This document shows, one piece after another, positions 1 to 7,662 of a stretch of DNA of 64,000 nt. Under the pieces are notes generated by a model. That model made no database searches, had not been told where the DNA came from, and saw nothing but the letters and a program-made list of their open reading frames with translations. Within the stretch, counting starts at the first letter, position 1; each line of letters opens with the position of its first letter. A program made the position numbers and the translations under genes. The DNA comes from Pelomonas sp036404855 (GTDB lineage Bacteria > Pseudomonadota > Gammaproteobacteria > Burkholderiales > Burkholderiaceae_C), in NCBI RefSeq assembly GCF_036404855.1, contig NZ_DASWYS010000275.1, forward strand, positions 1-64,000. The letters run 5' to 3'.

Positions 1-9
1 ACCGGCACA

Positions 10-1392
10 TTGGCCGGCGCACCGAGTTCGCATGCACTCAATCTCTGGGCGGATGACCAGAAGGTGGCGACCCTGGGCTACGAGCCCATGAACGACCGGT
101 GGTCGCTGGACTACGACGCGGACTGGGTCGCGACGCCGGCGGCGTTCCCGCTATCGCCAGCGTTGCCGTTCAAGCCCCCTGCCGAAGGCTATGCCGCCGG
201 TGCGGTGAAGCGCTTCGTGGAGAACCTGCTGCCCGAGGGCCGGGCGCTCGACATCACGGCCACGACCTACCGGGTGTCCAAGTCGAATATCTACGCGCTC
301 ATCAGCGCACTGGGGACCGAGACCACCGGGGCGTTCCGGTTCTGGCCCTCGGACGACGTGCCGCCCGCCGTCGCCGCCAAGCCGCCACGCGAAGTGACCC
401 GAGAGGAACTGGACAAACGAATTGCCGAGCGTGATGAGCTTCCCCTGGCGGTCTGGGACGGCAAGGCCCGGATGTCCATCGCGGGCGTGCAGGACAAGTT
501 GATGGTCTATCTGGATCGTCCGCTAGAAGACGGGGGGCGCATGTTCCTGGTCGAGCCACCCTTGGCATCGACACACATCCTCAAGCCGGACCCCGCGCGA
601 CAGGCAACGCCCCATTTGGTCATCAACGAACACTTTTGCATGTCGCTGGCTCGGCGCATGGCCCTGCCCGTCGCGGAAGTCAGCATCTATCGCACCCCGC
701 GGCCGGTGCTCGTGGTGCGCCGATTCGACCGGGTTGTCGTGCAGCGTGCCGGGCAAGGACTGGGGCACGGCGCCAACGAGCCCACCGTGCAGCGCCTGCA
801 CATCATCGACGCCTGCCAGGCCTCGGACCTGCCCGAAAGCTTCAAGTACGAGCGCAATTTGGGAGTCGGAGAACATGTCCGCAATGTCCGCGAAGGCGTG
901 AGCTTCGAAATGCTGTTCGAGCGCGTGGAGCAGACCGTGAACAAGGCCGTGGCAAGCATGACCCTGGTCAGGTGGGCTTTGTTCCAGTTCCTCATCGGCA
1001 ACAGCGACGCCCATGGCAAGAACTTCTCGTTCTTCGTGCGACGCGAGGGTCTCGACCCAGCGCCTTGGTACGACCTGGTCAGTGTGGTGCAGTACCCGGA
1101 CATCGACCAAGAGCTGGCAATGGCCTGGGGCGATGCCTTCTCGCTGGACGAGGTGGGGGCTTTCCAAGTGGCGGACTTTGCGCAGCGATGCGGAGTCGAC
1201 AGAAAGCTGCTCAAACGCGAGGCCGCACGGCTGGCGAAACTGGTCATGCAATACGCGCCGGCGCAGGCCCTGGCAGACGACTATGTCGACGATGGTGAGC
1301 GTGCCTTCGCGGGTCAACTTCGTGATTTCGTGCTGGAACAGGCCGCCCGGCTGACCCAACTCGCCGGCGAAGCGGCCAACATAAAGCCCTGA
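10..1392 (+). CDS. HipA-family serine/threonine kinase toxin (HipA1), start near window edge
   Basis: Type II toxin-antitoxin kinase of the HipA family; the best studied member phosphorylates glutamyl-tRNA synthetase and stalls translation. Of 460 residues, about 10-120 form the HipA N-terminal domain (LLPEGRALD at 73-81). The Ser-containing loop MSIAGVQDKL (155-164) matches the E. coli HipA Ser150 loop. The kinase core has GNSDAHGKN (330-338), with D333 as catalytic Asp and N338 as metal ligand, and YDLVS (354-358), with D355 as DFG-equivalent Asp. All key residues are present, so it should be active. The start is TTG at 10; the frame is open to base 1, so the true start may lie outside the window. 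Its HipB partner, if any, would lie upstream and is not seen. It converges on a second, dissimilar HipA, 115 bp away. Confidence 0.88.
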   Translation: MAGAPSSHALNLWADDQKVATLGYEPMNDRWSLDYDADWVATPAAFPLSPALPFKPPAEGYAAGAVKRFVENLLPEGRALDITATTYRVSKSNIYALISALGTETTGAFRFWPSDDVPPAVAAKPPREVTREELDKRIAERDELPLAVWDGKARMSIAGVQDKLMVYLDRPLEDGGRMFLVEPPLASTHILKPDPARQATPHLVINEHFCMSLARRMALPVAEVSIYRTPRPVLVVRRFDRVVVQRAGQGLGHGANEPTVQRLHIIDACQASDLPESFKYERNLGVGEHVRNVREGVSFEMLFERVEQTVNKAVASMTLVRWALFQFLIGNSDAHGKNFSFFVRREGLDPAPWYDLVSVVQYPDIDQELAMAWGDAFSLDEVGAFQVADFAQRCGVDRKLLKREAARLAKLVMQYAPAQALADDYVDDGERAFAGQLRDFVLEQAARLTQLAGEAANIKP

Positions 1393-1507
1393 ATTTCTGC
1401 GACCGGGCAGCCCGCCGCATGCGCTCATGTGATCCCGTGACGCAGCGTGCGGCGCTCGTCCTCGGCGGACAAGACCTGGCCAATCCGTGCAGTTGGAGCC
1501 GCTTTGC
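1393..1507. other. Gap between two convergent hipA genes
   Basis: These 115 bp separate the stop codons of the two facing hipA genes. I see no convincing hairpin terminator and no further gene. Confidence 0.5.
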
Positions 1508-2830
1508 TCAGCGGCGCACCAGCAATGGCGAGCGCCCAATCTTCTCGGGTTGGTCAGCCTTTGCCGGCATGGGGTCCAAGAACCCCGCTGCCGCGACGGA
1601 TTCGTCCAGCGTCGGCAGGCTCCACGTCTTCTGAATGCGCAGGCTGTTCATGCCATCGTTCCAGGCATTGAGCATCCGCTTGCCGGTCTCATGAAACGAC
1701 GGGTAGCGTTGTGCGGCCTCCACGACCTGGGGCGTCACCTTCACGATGGCTTCGCAGATGCGCTCGACGCGTTCCCGGGTCTGTGCCGGCATCACATTGC
1801 ATCGGGTCTGCAGGAAACGCTCCAGCGCCTTGCCGGGCGCCCAAGTGCTGCGGCCTTCGACGGACATGCCGGGCGGGTTCTTCGCGTAGTCGTCGTAGAC
1901 CGAGATGGTCAGCATGTCGTAGACAGGTGCCAACTCGATGTCATCGCGCGAGCTGTAGAGCAGGGCGATGCTCTTCGTATGGCAGTCGGCGTTGCGCAAG
2001 GCATAGGTCAGCAGCAGCAGGTTCGCAAGGTGTGACAAGGCGACGTTCTGCTGCTCGGGCTGCGGCGTGACATCCTTGATGCGGCCGACGACGCGCTCCC
2101 AGGTGGACTCGTACTTCTGCTCCGGACGCAGCGTGAGCAGGCTGCACAGGTCTTCCATGCCTTTGCGCGTCACGCCATCCGCTTCGAAGTCGAAGCGATG
2201 CACGACAAGCGCCTGGCCGTCGTCGGAGACCTCGGTGGTCGCCGTCGGGAAACCCGCCTGCCGCGACACCTCCATGCACAGATGTTCGTTCAGGGCCACG
2301 CCTGGCAGCCGGGCCGTTGTCCCCTTGACGATGTAGCGCTCGGTGGCCAAGGTTCCCTTGCCATGCTCACCCAGGCTGTTCGGCGAGAGGAACTTCGGCA
2401 CGACACCGGACACGCCCGATACGGCGTGTCGACGCACCAGCTCGACAAACGCCTCTTCCGAGTTGTCGCCGCGCAGGATGCCGCTCATGTCGAAGGGCAC
2501 GGGGGCCAGCATCGGGTCGGCACCGGGCGTCGCGACCTGGACCCGCCCGATGGCGTTGCGTCCGACGACGGACAGCAGATTCAGGGGCGAGGCGCCGACA
2601 TGGGGGCCCAGCTGTTCTTGGAGGATGGACAGCAGGAAGCCCTCGGGCAGGTTCATGCGGAACAGCGGATGCAGCTCCGGATAGACGTAGGACTCGGTAC
2701 GCACCGGCATCAGCAGCGAGACGAACTGTGCCGGCGCGACCTCCGGGTGGTAGCTCATCACATGCCGAAAACCGTCCGTTGACTCCAGCGTGGCAACGGG
2801 GCGGTTGTGGACATAGACATGCAGCTTCAT
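1508..2830 (-). CDS. hipA: HipA-family kinase toxin (HipA2) with Asn-to-Ser change in the metal site
   Basis: A 440-residue HipA-family kinase from a different subfamily than HipA1. MNLPEGFLLSIL (59-70) and the glycine-rich loop SGVSGVVPKF (138-147) belong to the N-terminal half. NEHLCMEVSR (181-190) and HRFDF (211-215) mark the kinase. The catalytic loop reads RNADCHTKSIAL, with D282 in place, but position 287 (codon at 1970-1972, AGC) is Ser where the family normally has Asn. VYDML (303-307) supplies D305. The gene overlaps the upstream antitoxin by 4 bp (ATGA type), the usual translational coupling of hipBA. The Ser could weaken or alter Mg-ATP binding, or be a tolerated variant. It is otherwise full length. 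Confidence 0.9.
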   Translation of the reverse strand: MKLHVYVHNRPVATLESTDGFRHVMSYHPEVAPAQFVSLLMPVRTESYVYPELHPLFRMNLPEGFLLSILQEQLGPHVGASPLNLLSVVGRNAIGRVQVATPGADPMLAPVPFDMSGILRGDNSEEAFVELVRRHAVSGVSGVVPKFLSPNSLGEHGKGTLATERYIVKGTTARLPGVALNEHLCMEVSRQAGFPTATTEVSDDGQALVVHRFDFEADGVTRKGMEDLCSLLTLRPEQKYESTWERVVGRIKDVTPQPEQQNVALSHLANLLLLTYALRNADCHTKSIALLYSSRDDIELAPVYDMLTISVYDDYAKNPPGMSVEGRSTWAPGKALERFLQTRCNVMPAQTRERVERICEAIVKVTPQVVEAAQRYPSFHETGKRMLNAWNDGMNSLRIQKTWSLPTLDESVAAAGFLDPMPAKADQPEKIGRSPLLVRR

Positions 2831-3129
2831 CGCTCAGTGCTCCGCCACGGGGCGCCTGTCTCCTCGGAGGCCTGGACCTGCCGCTGACGCTCAGCCAGGG
2901 CATCGTCGAGGGTGAAGCTGCTGCTCTTGGGCGTGAACGACAGCTCGTGCCCAAGAACTTCGAGGAGTCGCAGCAGTTTGCGGGAGCCGAATTCCGCCAC
3001 CCCACCGGTCTCGAAACGAGCCAGGGTCGACTGACCCAGGCCGCACATCGTGGCGAGCTGCTTCTGAGTCATTCCCCGCTCTTGCCGCAGCTGGGCCACG
3101 GCTCGACCGAGTGAGTAGAGACTGTCCAT
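2827..3129 (-). CDS. hipB: HipB-like antitoxin, Cro/XRE helix-turn-helix regulator
   Basis: A 100-residue protein with an XRE-type helix-turn-helix at about residues 8-60: REERGMTQKQLA leads into CGLGQSTLARFETG (recognition helix region). The C-terminal tail (about 75-100) is charged and probably disordered, as expected for HipB, where the tail contacts HipA. By family analogy it neutralises HipA2 and represses its own operon by binding the repeated motif upstream (3132-3317). It precedes hipA2 with a 4-bp overlap. The start codon at 3127-3129 lies only 2 bp from the first motif copy, so that copy probably covers the transcription or translation start. Confidence 0.88.
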   Translation of the reverse strand: MDSLYSLGRAVAQLRQERGMTQKQLATMCGLGQSTLARFETGGVAEFGSRKLLRLLEVLGHELSFTPKSSSFTLDDALAERQRQVQASEETGAPWRSTER

Positions 3130-3131
3130 GT

Positions 3132-3317
3132 GCTGTATTTGCTATGTCAATGATGGGCTGCTGGGCCCTTCTCCCTGAGAAGGGAGGATTTTCACCTCAG
3201 GAACAATAGCAAATAAAGCAACTTCAAGAACGCCCTTACGGAGTGAAAGATGCTGTATTTGTCATCGACCAACACACTCAACCAAGAATGAATACTTCTT
3301 GAAATAGCAAATACGGC
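3132..3317 (-). promoter_or_regulatory. Four-copy operator array upstream of hipBA
   Basis: Four copies of one 14-bp element occur in alternating orientation. GCTGTATTTGCTAT is at 3132-3145; its reverse complement, ATAGCAAATAAAGC with one mismatch, is at 3206-3219. GCTGTATTTGTCAT is at 3252-3265 and ATAGCAAATACGGC at 3304-3317. Centres are about 74, 46 and 52 bp apart. The stretch is visibly richer in A+T than the surrounding genome. Multi-site operators bridging HipB dimers are known for E. coli hipBA, though with a different sequence. The assignment to this HipB is inference from position and copy number. Confidence 0.7.
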
Positions 3318-3669
3318 ATCATCATGCCAATCACCCCAGGTTGACGCCACACCCTGGAACACCGAAGCCAATCCCCCTCGTCAAGCCGGACGGCTTGCTC
3401 GGCACTGAAGCCGCGCTCCTGCAGCCAGCCGGCGGCTATCGGAGCGCCTCGAGGGGCCTCCGGCCAAAGTTGGCGGCATAGAAAAGATGCGAAGTTCCCC
3501 ATCCATGAGGAATTCGAGGCACTTTTCTATTCCAACTCCACCAGGCCCAGCGTGATATGCGCAGCAGCGCAGGATGCCCGGCGTCCACGAAGTCGATGAT
3601 CCGCACCCGCTGGCTACATGTCATGGGCGCTGTCAGCGGGCCTGTCGACCGCGCCGTATCCCGGCCATG
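3318..3669. other. Non-coding or decayed stretch inside the accessory region
   Basis: No gene is supported. Two minus-strand open frames (about 3436-3624 and 3278-3502) abut in a way that could be one frameshifted gene, but neither part resembles a family I know. The first operator-distal motif copy (3304-3317) lies at the downstream end of the second frame. I treat this as degraded island DNA. Confidence 0.4.
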
Positions 3670-3910
3670 TCATCGCTCACAGGATCTAGGCGCGAAGGCT
3701 GTGCTGAACCTAAGCTTGAGCTTGGCCTCTAGGTCCACAATGCCAATTGCTGTCTTCTGGCGGCGGAGCATGGCGTGGCAGTTGGGGCAGACCGGACGCA
3801 AGTCCTCCTCCGGATTCAGCACGCAGGCTTCGCCAATGGTGTGAAGCGGCCGCCCATGATGGACGTGGATGAACCCGTCAGGCCCCCAGGCGCCACCGAA
3901 CAGAGCACCC
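3670..3910 (-). pseudogene. C-terminal stump of an HNH endonuclease
   Basis: The minus-strand frame reads ...GPDGFIHVHHGRPLHTIG... followed by EEDLRPVCPNCHAML and ends at a TGA (3670-3672). This is the classic HNH core of McrA-like endonucleases: the HH pair, the DLRPVCPNCHAM segment with N and H, and a CxxC zinc half-site. Everything N-terminal to about GALFGG is absent. An in-frame stop sits just upstream, inside the hairpin following tRNA-Phe. The fragment is therefore truncated at the tRNA end, consistent with a deletion or island junction there. It is unlikely to be functional. Confidence 0.72.
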
Positions 3911-3917
3911 GGAAACG

Positions 3918-3947
3918 CAGAAGCCCATCACGATGGATGGGCTTCTG
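3918..3947 (-). terminator. Hairpin terminator of tRNA-Phe
   Basis: Perfect 12-bp inverted repeat (CAGAAGCCCATC, 3918-3929, with GATGGGCTTCTG, 3936-3947) and a 6-nt loop, placed 9 bp after the encoded CCA of the tRNA on the minus strand. A short T-rich run follows. It suits an intrinsic terminator. Confidence 0.7.
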
Positions 3948-3956
3948 AGAGATATC

Positions 3957-4032
3957 TGGTGGCCAAGGGCGGAATCGAACCACCGACACGCGGATTTTCA
4001 ATCCGCTGCTCTACCAACTGAGCTACTTGGCC
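3957..4032 (-). tRNA. tRNA-Phe (GAA), CCA encoded
   Basis: On the minus strand the 76-nt gene starts GGCCAAG, paired with CTTGGCC before discriminator A and an encoded CCA (3957-3959). The D arm is AGCTCAGTTGGTAGAGC. The anticodon arm has loop TTGAAAA, giving anticodon GAA. The T loop is GGTTCGATTCC. Accessory genes lie immediately beyond its 3' end, the usual side for integration of genomic islands. Confidence 0.97.
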
Positions 4033-4107
4033 TTTGTTCTGCTCACCGAACCAGCCGAGGCCGGTCAGCGAAGTCCGCCACTATAGCACAGCCACGCGCG
4101 TCAATCG

Positions 4108-4809
4108 CTAGCCGCCGCTGCCGCGCTTGTTGCGGCTCAGGTCCACGCCGAGCTGCTTGAGCTTGCGGTAGAGATGGGTGCGCTCCAGACCGGTCTTCTC
4201 GGCGACGCGGGTCATGGAGCCGTTCTCCTTGGCGAGGTGAAACTCGAAATAGCTCTTTTCGAAAGCATCTCGGGCTTCTCGCAGCGGGCGGTCGAGCTCG
4301 AAACTCTGCTCGGACGCCAGCGTGTTGCTGACCGGCAGGTGGCTGGACAGCGCCATACCGTGACTGGCCGCAACGGGCTGGTTGCCGGGTTCGGCGCGGG
4401 TGTAGCTGGGCAGGCCCACCACGGCCGGCGCAGGACGCGGCGGGGCGGTCTTGACCAGCGCCTGCTCGACGGCGCGCAACAGCTTTTGCAGCGTGATGGG
4501 CTTCTCGAGGAAGGCGATGGCACCGAACTTGGTGGCCTCCACCGCCGTGTCGATGGTGCCGTGGCCGCTCATCATGATGACAGGCATGGTCAGCAGCCCG
4601 GCGCCGCCCCACTCCTTCAGCAGCGTGACGCCATCGACGTCGGGCATCCAGATGTCGAGAAGCACGAGGTCGGGGCGCATGCGCTCGCGCGCCGCCCGCG
4701 CCTGGGTGGCGTTCTCGGCAAGCTCGATGGTGTGCCCCTCGTCGCTGAGGATTTCGGACAGCAGGGCACGAATGCCCAGCTCGTCGTCGACAACAAGAAT
4801 GGTGGCCAT
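4108..4809 (-). CDS. ntrX: NtrX-like response regulator without an AAA+ domain
   Basis: A 233-residue response regulator, the cytoplasmic partner of the NtrY kinase encoded 6 bp upstream. The receiver domain (1-118) has the acidic pair DDE at 8-10, phospho-acceptor D52, S81 and K103. A linker (120-175) leads to a Fis-type helix-turn-helix (about 197-224, MTRVAEKTGL...LYRKL). Canonical NtrX is about 450-480 residues with a central sigma54-activating AAA+ ATPase; that domain is missing with no frameshift visible. The protein should bind DNA but cannot remodel sigma54 polymerase itself. Such short versions occur in this lineage, so this is probably native rather than a deletion artefact. Confidence 0.88.
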   Translation of the reverse strand: MATILVVDDELGIRALLSEILSDEGHTIELAENATQARAARERMRPDLVLLDIWMPDVDGVTLLKEWGGAGLLTMPVIMMSGHGTIDTAVEATKFGAIAFLEKPITLQKLLRAVEQALVKTAPPRPAPAVVGLPSYTRAEPGNQPVAASHGMALSSHLPVSNTLASEQSFELDRPLREARDAFEKSYFEFHLAKENGSMTRVAEKTGLERTHLYRKLKQLGVDLSRNKRGSGG

Positions 4810-4815
4810 GAATCC

Positions 4816-7101
4816 TTAGGTCTTGGCACCGTGCGCACCGGGCTCGGTGGCGGGTGTCAGGTTCGAAAATGATAGCGAAACTTGCGCACCGATCACGCGG
4901 TCGTCCTGTTCGCCGTCAGCGGGAGAACCCGCATCGGAAGCGGGATGCAGGTTGCGCAGCGAGATCCGGGCGCCGTGTTCGTCGGCGATTTTCTTGACGA
5001 CGGCCAGGCCCAGACCGGTGCCTTTGGCCTTGGTCGTCACATAGGGCTCGAAGGCGCGCTTGAGCACCTTCTCGGCAAAACCGGGGCCGTTGTCGATGAT
5101 GTGCAGGCGCACCGAGCGCGGCGCGCCGGTGTCGGTCACCGTCAGCGAAGAGCGCACCGTGACGTGGCCGTCGGGTCGGTCCTGCACGGCATCCAGCGCG
5201 TTTTGCACGAGGTTGTGAATGACCTGGCGCAACTGGCTGGCGTCGCCCTTGATGGCGGGCAATTGGGGGGCGAGGTCGGCCGAAAGGCGGCCCGCATCCT
5301 GCGGCTCGGCGTAGAGGCTGAGGACCTCGTGGATGAGGGCATTGAGGTCCAGCGGCGTGAGCTGGGCCGAGGGCAGTCGGGCGTAGTCGCGGAACTCGTT
5401 GACGAGCTGCTTCATGGCCTGCACCTGGTTGACGATGGTGGCCACCGAGCGCACCAGCATGGCCTGATCGGCACCTTCAAGCCGGGCCTCGAGCTTGTGC
5501 TGCAGCCGCTCGGCAGACAGCTGGATGGGCGTCAGCGGATTCTTGATCTCGTGCGCCAGGCGGCGTGCGACCTCGCTCCAGGCGGCCGAGCGCTGGGCGG
5601 ACACAACCTCGGAGATGTCGTCGAAGACCACGAGGCGGGCGCCTTGCGGCAGCGACGCACCGCGCACCAGCAGCGTCAGCAGGTCCTGCTTGGGATCCAG
5701 CTGCAGCTCGAAGGACTCCTGCCAGAGCTCGCGGTCCAGACCGCGGTCGCCATCGGCGCTGAGGCTTTGCTCGAAGCGCTGGTCCAGCTTGGCGGCGAAG
5801 TCCGCCAGGCCCGGCACGTCGGCCAGGGGGCGATCGATATAAGCGGACAGCGGCAGGCGCAGGATGCGCGTCGCGCCGGGGTTGACGGTCTCGAGCCGGC
5901 CCGTCGCATCAAACACAAGAACGCCAGCGGTCAGGTTGTCGAGAATGGTCTGCAGGTGGGTGCGGGCAGCATCCAGTTCGGCGACGGTGCGCGTGATCTG
6001 CGCACGCGCGTCGGCCAGCTGGCCGGTCATGTCGGCGAAGGAGCGCGTCAGGCCGCCCAGCTCGTCGCGCGAGCCATGCACGGGACGCACGGAGAGGTCG
6101 CCCTGGGCCACGTGGCGCACGCCGTCGGCCAGCATCAGCAGCGGCCGCGCGAGCTGATTGCCCAGCGTGACGGCCAGCAGCAGCGCCGCGAAGGTGGCCA
6201 GGATCAGCACCAGCGTCAGCGTGCCCAGGTACATGCGGCGCAGGCCGACGCGCTCCAGCGAGCGCTGCTGGTACTCGGCATTGGCCGTCTGCACGGCGAG
6301 CGCATTCGTCAGCATGCTGGGCGGGATGCGCTGGATGACCATCAAGTAGCGCTCGCCCAGGCCCAGGCGCAGCTCGGTGTTGGGCAGCAGGGCCAGCGTG
6401 CGGATCTGGGCGCCCCCCTGCAGCGCCGTGGCCTCGTCCTCCAGACCTTCGAGCTGGCTGGCCGGCGCGCCGCCGCGCGCCCGGGCCAGCATGCTGTCGC
6501 TGGGCCGGTCGGGCGTGAGCTGGCGCGTGTCGCCACCGCTCTCCAGCAGGATCTGCCCCTTGCCACCGACGATGGCGATGGTGCGGGCGCCGAGCTTGTC
6601 GCGCAGGCGCTCCAGCATGAGCAGCTGGGGCGTGCTGCTTTCGGCGAGCTGGTCGGCGGCGTCGCGGGTCTTGGTGCCCAGGTCGCTCACCATGCCGTCC
6701 AGCGTGCCGCGGCCAAGGTTGAGGCCGGCCTCCAGCGCGCTGGCAAGCTTGACGTCGAACCAGGTCTCGATGCTGCGGTTCACGAACTGGTAGGAGACGG
6801 CGTAGATCAGCACGCCCGGCACGATGCCGACCAGGGCGAAGATGGCCGCCAGCTTGAGCAGCAGCCGGCTGCCGAAACGGCCGCGGCGTACCCGCACGAC
6901 GAGGCGCACGGCGGCCGTCAGGATGACCAGGGTCAGTACCGCGGCGACGACCACGTTGACCCAGTACAGCCAGTGGTAGTGGCGTTCGAAGAAGCCGCGC
7001 TCGTTCGTCGCGCCGATGGAAAGCAGGAAGGCCAGCACACCGGCCACGCCCGTGAGGGTCACCCCGGTGATGACCCAGCCCCAACGCGCGGCCTTACTCA
7101 T
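4816..7101 (-). CDS. ntrY: NtrY-type membrane sensor histidine kinase
   Basis: A 761-residue sensor kinase. Membrane helices lie at about 8-30, 45-68, 83-105 and 290-313, with a periplasmic loop from about 106 to 289. HAMP (about 314-366), PAS (about 375-495), then HisKA with H517 in RRLAHEIKNPLTPIQ and HATPase with N634, DNGPG (670-674) and GTGLGLA (694-700). This is the NtrY layout; the family governs nitrogen and redox-related responses by phosphorylating NtrX. It overlaps the upstream DUF4390 gene by 4 bp and is followed by ntrX, forming the unit rsmB-DUF4390-ntrY-ntrX. Confidence 0.9.
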   Translation of the reverse strand: MSKAARWGWVITGVTLTGVAGVLAFLLSIGATNERGFFERHYHWLYWVNVVVAAVLTLVILTAAVRLVVRVRRGRFGSRLLLKLAAIFALVGIVPGVLIYAVSYQFVNRSIETWFDVKLASALEAGLNLGRGTLDGMVSDLGTKTRDAADQLAESSTPQLLMLERLRDKLGARTIAIVGGKGQILLESGGDTRQLTPDRPSDSMLARARGGAPASQLEGLEDEATALQGGAQIRTLALLPNTELRLGLGERYLMVIQRIPPSMLTNALAVQTANAEYQQRSLERVGLRRMYLGTLTLVLILATFAALLLAVTLGNQLARPLLMLADGVRHVAQGDLSVRPVHGSRDELGGLTRSFADMTGQLADARAQITRTVAELDAARTHLQTILDNLTAGVLVFDATGRLETVNPGATRILRLPLSAYIDRPLADVPGLADFAAKLDQRFEQSLSADGDRGLDRELWQESFELQLDPKQDLLTLLVRGASLPQGARLVVFDDISEVVSAQRSAAWSEVARRLAHEIKNPLTPIQLSAERLQHKLEARLEGADQAMLVRSVATIVNQVQAMKQLVNEFRDYARLPSAQLTPLDLNALIHEVLSLYAEPQDAGRLSADLAPQLPAIKGDASQLRQVIHNLVQNALDAVQDRPDGHVTVRSSLTVTDTGAPRSVRLHIIDNGPGFAEKVLKRAFEPYVTTKAKGTGLGLAVVKKIADEHGARISLRNLHPASDAGSPADGEQDDRVIGAQVSLSFSNLTPATEPGAHGAKT

Positions 7102-7661
7102 CGGAGGGTGAAGTCGGCGCCGAAGTTGTGCCTGCGCTCGACACTGAGCGCGAAGCCGGACTGCAGGCCACCAATCTGCATCAGCCGCGGCAGTTGGTTG
7201 ACGTCGAGCTTGTAGCTGAACTCCAGGTAGTACCCCCCGCCGTCCTCGATGTCCTTGGGCTCGGCGATGCGCCAGCCGCTCTGGCCACGCAGCACGGTCA
7301 GGGCCTCGTCCAGCGTCGCAAAGCTCTGGTGCAGGCCGCCCGTGGAAACGCGGTACTGGCGCGTCAGCGAATTCCAGGTGAGTCGCCAGGTGCGTTCGGC
7401 GCGCGCCACACGGGCGTCGCGCCAGTACCAGCGGCTGCGCAGCAGGTTGGCCTCGGCGACGAAATACAGCGCCACGTCCTTGTGCAGTGCGTCCACCGCG
7501 GCGCGGCTGAGCTCGAAGCGGGTCGTGAAGCTCAGCTCCAGCCCGTCGTCGGCCTTTCGCGTCGTCAGTTGGGTCAGCTCGACGCCATCGGCCCGCACCG
7601 CGCCCGGAAGTAGGGCAAGCAGCGCGGCGAAGCAGGCGGCGATGACGATTCGGGCGAACAA
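7098..7661 (-). CDS. DUF4390 family exported protein
   Basis: A 187-residue protein with a Sec signal peptide (about 1-24, hydrophobic core followed by AVRADG). Its body is rich in predicted beta strands, for example ELSFTTRFELS and YYLEFSYKLDVNQLP. It matches the DUF4390 family, which is regularly found between rsmB and ntrY in betaproteobacteria. The molecular role is unknown; its fixed position suggests a periplasmic or envelope component that may supply or modulate the NtrY signal (inference). It starts 1 bp after rsmB and overlaps ntrY by 4 bp, so translation is probably coupled. Confidence 0.82.
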   Translation of the reverse strand: MFARIVIAACFAALLALLPGAVRADGVELTQLTTRKADDGLELSFTTRFELSRAAVDALHKDVALYFVAEANLLRSRWYWRDARVARAERTWRLTWNSLTRQYRVSTGGLHQSFATLDEALTVLRGQSGWRIAEPKDIEDGGGYYLEFSYKLDVNQLPRLMQIGGLQSGFALSVERRHNFGADFTLR

Positions 7662-7662
7662 C

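Noticed and set aside
3278..3624. Two abutting minus-strand frames that might be one frameshifted gene
   Set aside because: Neither resembles a known family, there is no ribosome site, and one overlaps the operator motif.
4882..7215. 777-codon plus-strand open frame antisense to ntrY
   Set aside because: Long only because of high G+C; composition is His/Gln/Arg-rich without domains, and ntrY on the other strand is clear.
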